DNA of 6,798 nt from the NCBI GenBank assembly GCA_023249935.1, contig JAHFBQ010000066.1, forward strand, positions 1 to 6,798, read 5' to 3'. The DNA comes from a bacterium. Lineage in GTDB: Bacteria > Babelota > Babeliae > Babelales > RVW-14. The translations under genes and the position numbers were made by a program. The notes below the pieces were generated by a model, which did no database searches, was not told the origin of the DNA, and was given only the letters and a program-made list of their open reading frames with translations. Every line of letters starts with the position of its first letter. The first letter of the stretch is position 1. Shown in pieces: positions 6,686 to 6,798 of the stretch.

Positions 6686-6728
6686 GTCCTCCCGGCTCGC
6701 CTTTCGTCAAGCTCGAGACCGGAACGAC
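6686..6728. repeat. Imperfect palindromic repeat directly upstream of the giant gene's ribosome binding site
   Basis: On the minus strand CCGGTCTCG pairs with CGAGCCGG across a short inner stem (CTT with AAG). The outer bases GTC and GAC extend the dyad to about 43 bp. The inner sequence AGCTTGACGAAAGG resembles a class of dispersed repeats with a core like GAGCTTGTCGAAGG known from many bacterial genomes. It ends nine bases before the Shine-Dalgarno sequence, so if transcribed it would form a hairpin close to the translation start. Confidence 0.55.
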
Positions 6729-6748
6729 AACCGTTGTTCTTGCCAGAA

Positions 6749-6777
6749 CGTCGTCCCGGCGAAGGCCGGGATCCAGG
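6749..6777. repeat. Dispersed palindromic repeat of the VIPAKAGIQ type
   Basis: CGTCGTCCCGGCGAAGG followed by CCGGGATCCAGG forms a 7-bp stem (6754-6760 with 6765-6771) closed by a GAAG loop. Translated on the plus strand it reads VVPAKAGIQ, the familiar signature of a short intergenic palindrome found in many bacterial genomes. It lies about 85 bp upstream of the giant gene's start codon. There is no adjacent T-run on either strand that would make it a convincing terminator. Confidence 0.75.
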
Positions 6778-6798
6778 CTTAACTTTAAAAAAAATACA

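Noticed and set aside
6666..6710. N-terminal extension of the giant protein to a TTG at 6710
   Set aside because: It would add a charged leader before a classic signal peptide, and it is encoded by a palindromic repeat plus the ribosome binding site itself.
6549..6782. Plus-strand frame ending in VVPAKAGIQA
   Set aside because: The tail is simply the translation of the dispersed palindrome, and the rest is antisense to the signal peptide region.
6749..6798. Repeat hairpin near the right edge as a transcription terminator
   Set aside because: There is no T-run directly after the stem on either strand; the A-rich stretch begins about 15 bases later and is separated from the hairpin.
1..6798. 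CRISPR array, tRNA, rRNA or insertion sequence
   Set aside because: No regularly spaced direct repeats, cloverleaf-like sequences, rRNA motifs or transposase reading frames were seen.

Overview
The window holds five protein-coding genes on both strands, three dispersed palindromic repeats and several readable regulatory sites. No rRNA, tRNA, CRISPR array or transposase gene was found. The genes look bacterial: Shine-Dalgarno sequences of the GAGG/AAGGAG type, sigma-70-like promoter boxes and Sec signal peptides. The lineage cannot be fixed from sequence alone. A very long Ala/Gly-rich secreted protein of no family I recognise, next to DUF4143-ATPase and MntA/HepT genes, would fit a poorly characterised lineage such as Dependentiae (TM6), but that is only an impression.

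Layout. Positions 1-102 carry no supported gene. A secreted protein of unknown function (103-867, minus) and a DUF4143-type AAA ATPase (1053-2294, plus) diverge from a 185-bp intergenic region. That region holds a good minus-strand promoter (917-945) and a striking 57-bp dyad (974-1030). The dyad has 17-bp perfect arms that look like a bidirectional terminator, and its exact centre carries mirror-image -10-like boxes. The ATPase gene converges on an mntA-hepT toxin-antitoxin pair (2319-3075, minus). The two are separated by a compact GC hairpin (2301-2320) that includes the hepT stop codon. The antitoxin gene has its own near-consensus promoter (3099-3127).

Upstream, in the same orientation, is a 1177-residue exported protein (3132-6665, minus). 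It is clearly more GC-rich than the rest and has scattered beta-propeller-like motifs. A palindromic repeat sits in frame within it, and two more palindromic repeats lie just upstream of its ribosome binding site.

The genes do not form an obvious single pathway. The ATPase and the MntA-HepT pair are typical accessory, defence or addiction modules. The two signal-peptide proteins are likely envelope or secreted proteins. The most interesting points are the symmetric promoter/terminator dyad, an MntA that lacks the usual third catalytic carboxylate beside an apparently intact HepT, and the in-frame repeat in the giant secreted protein.
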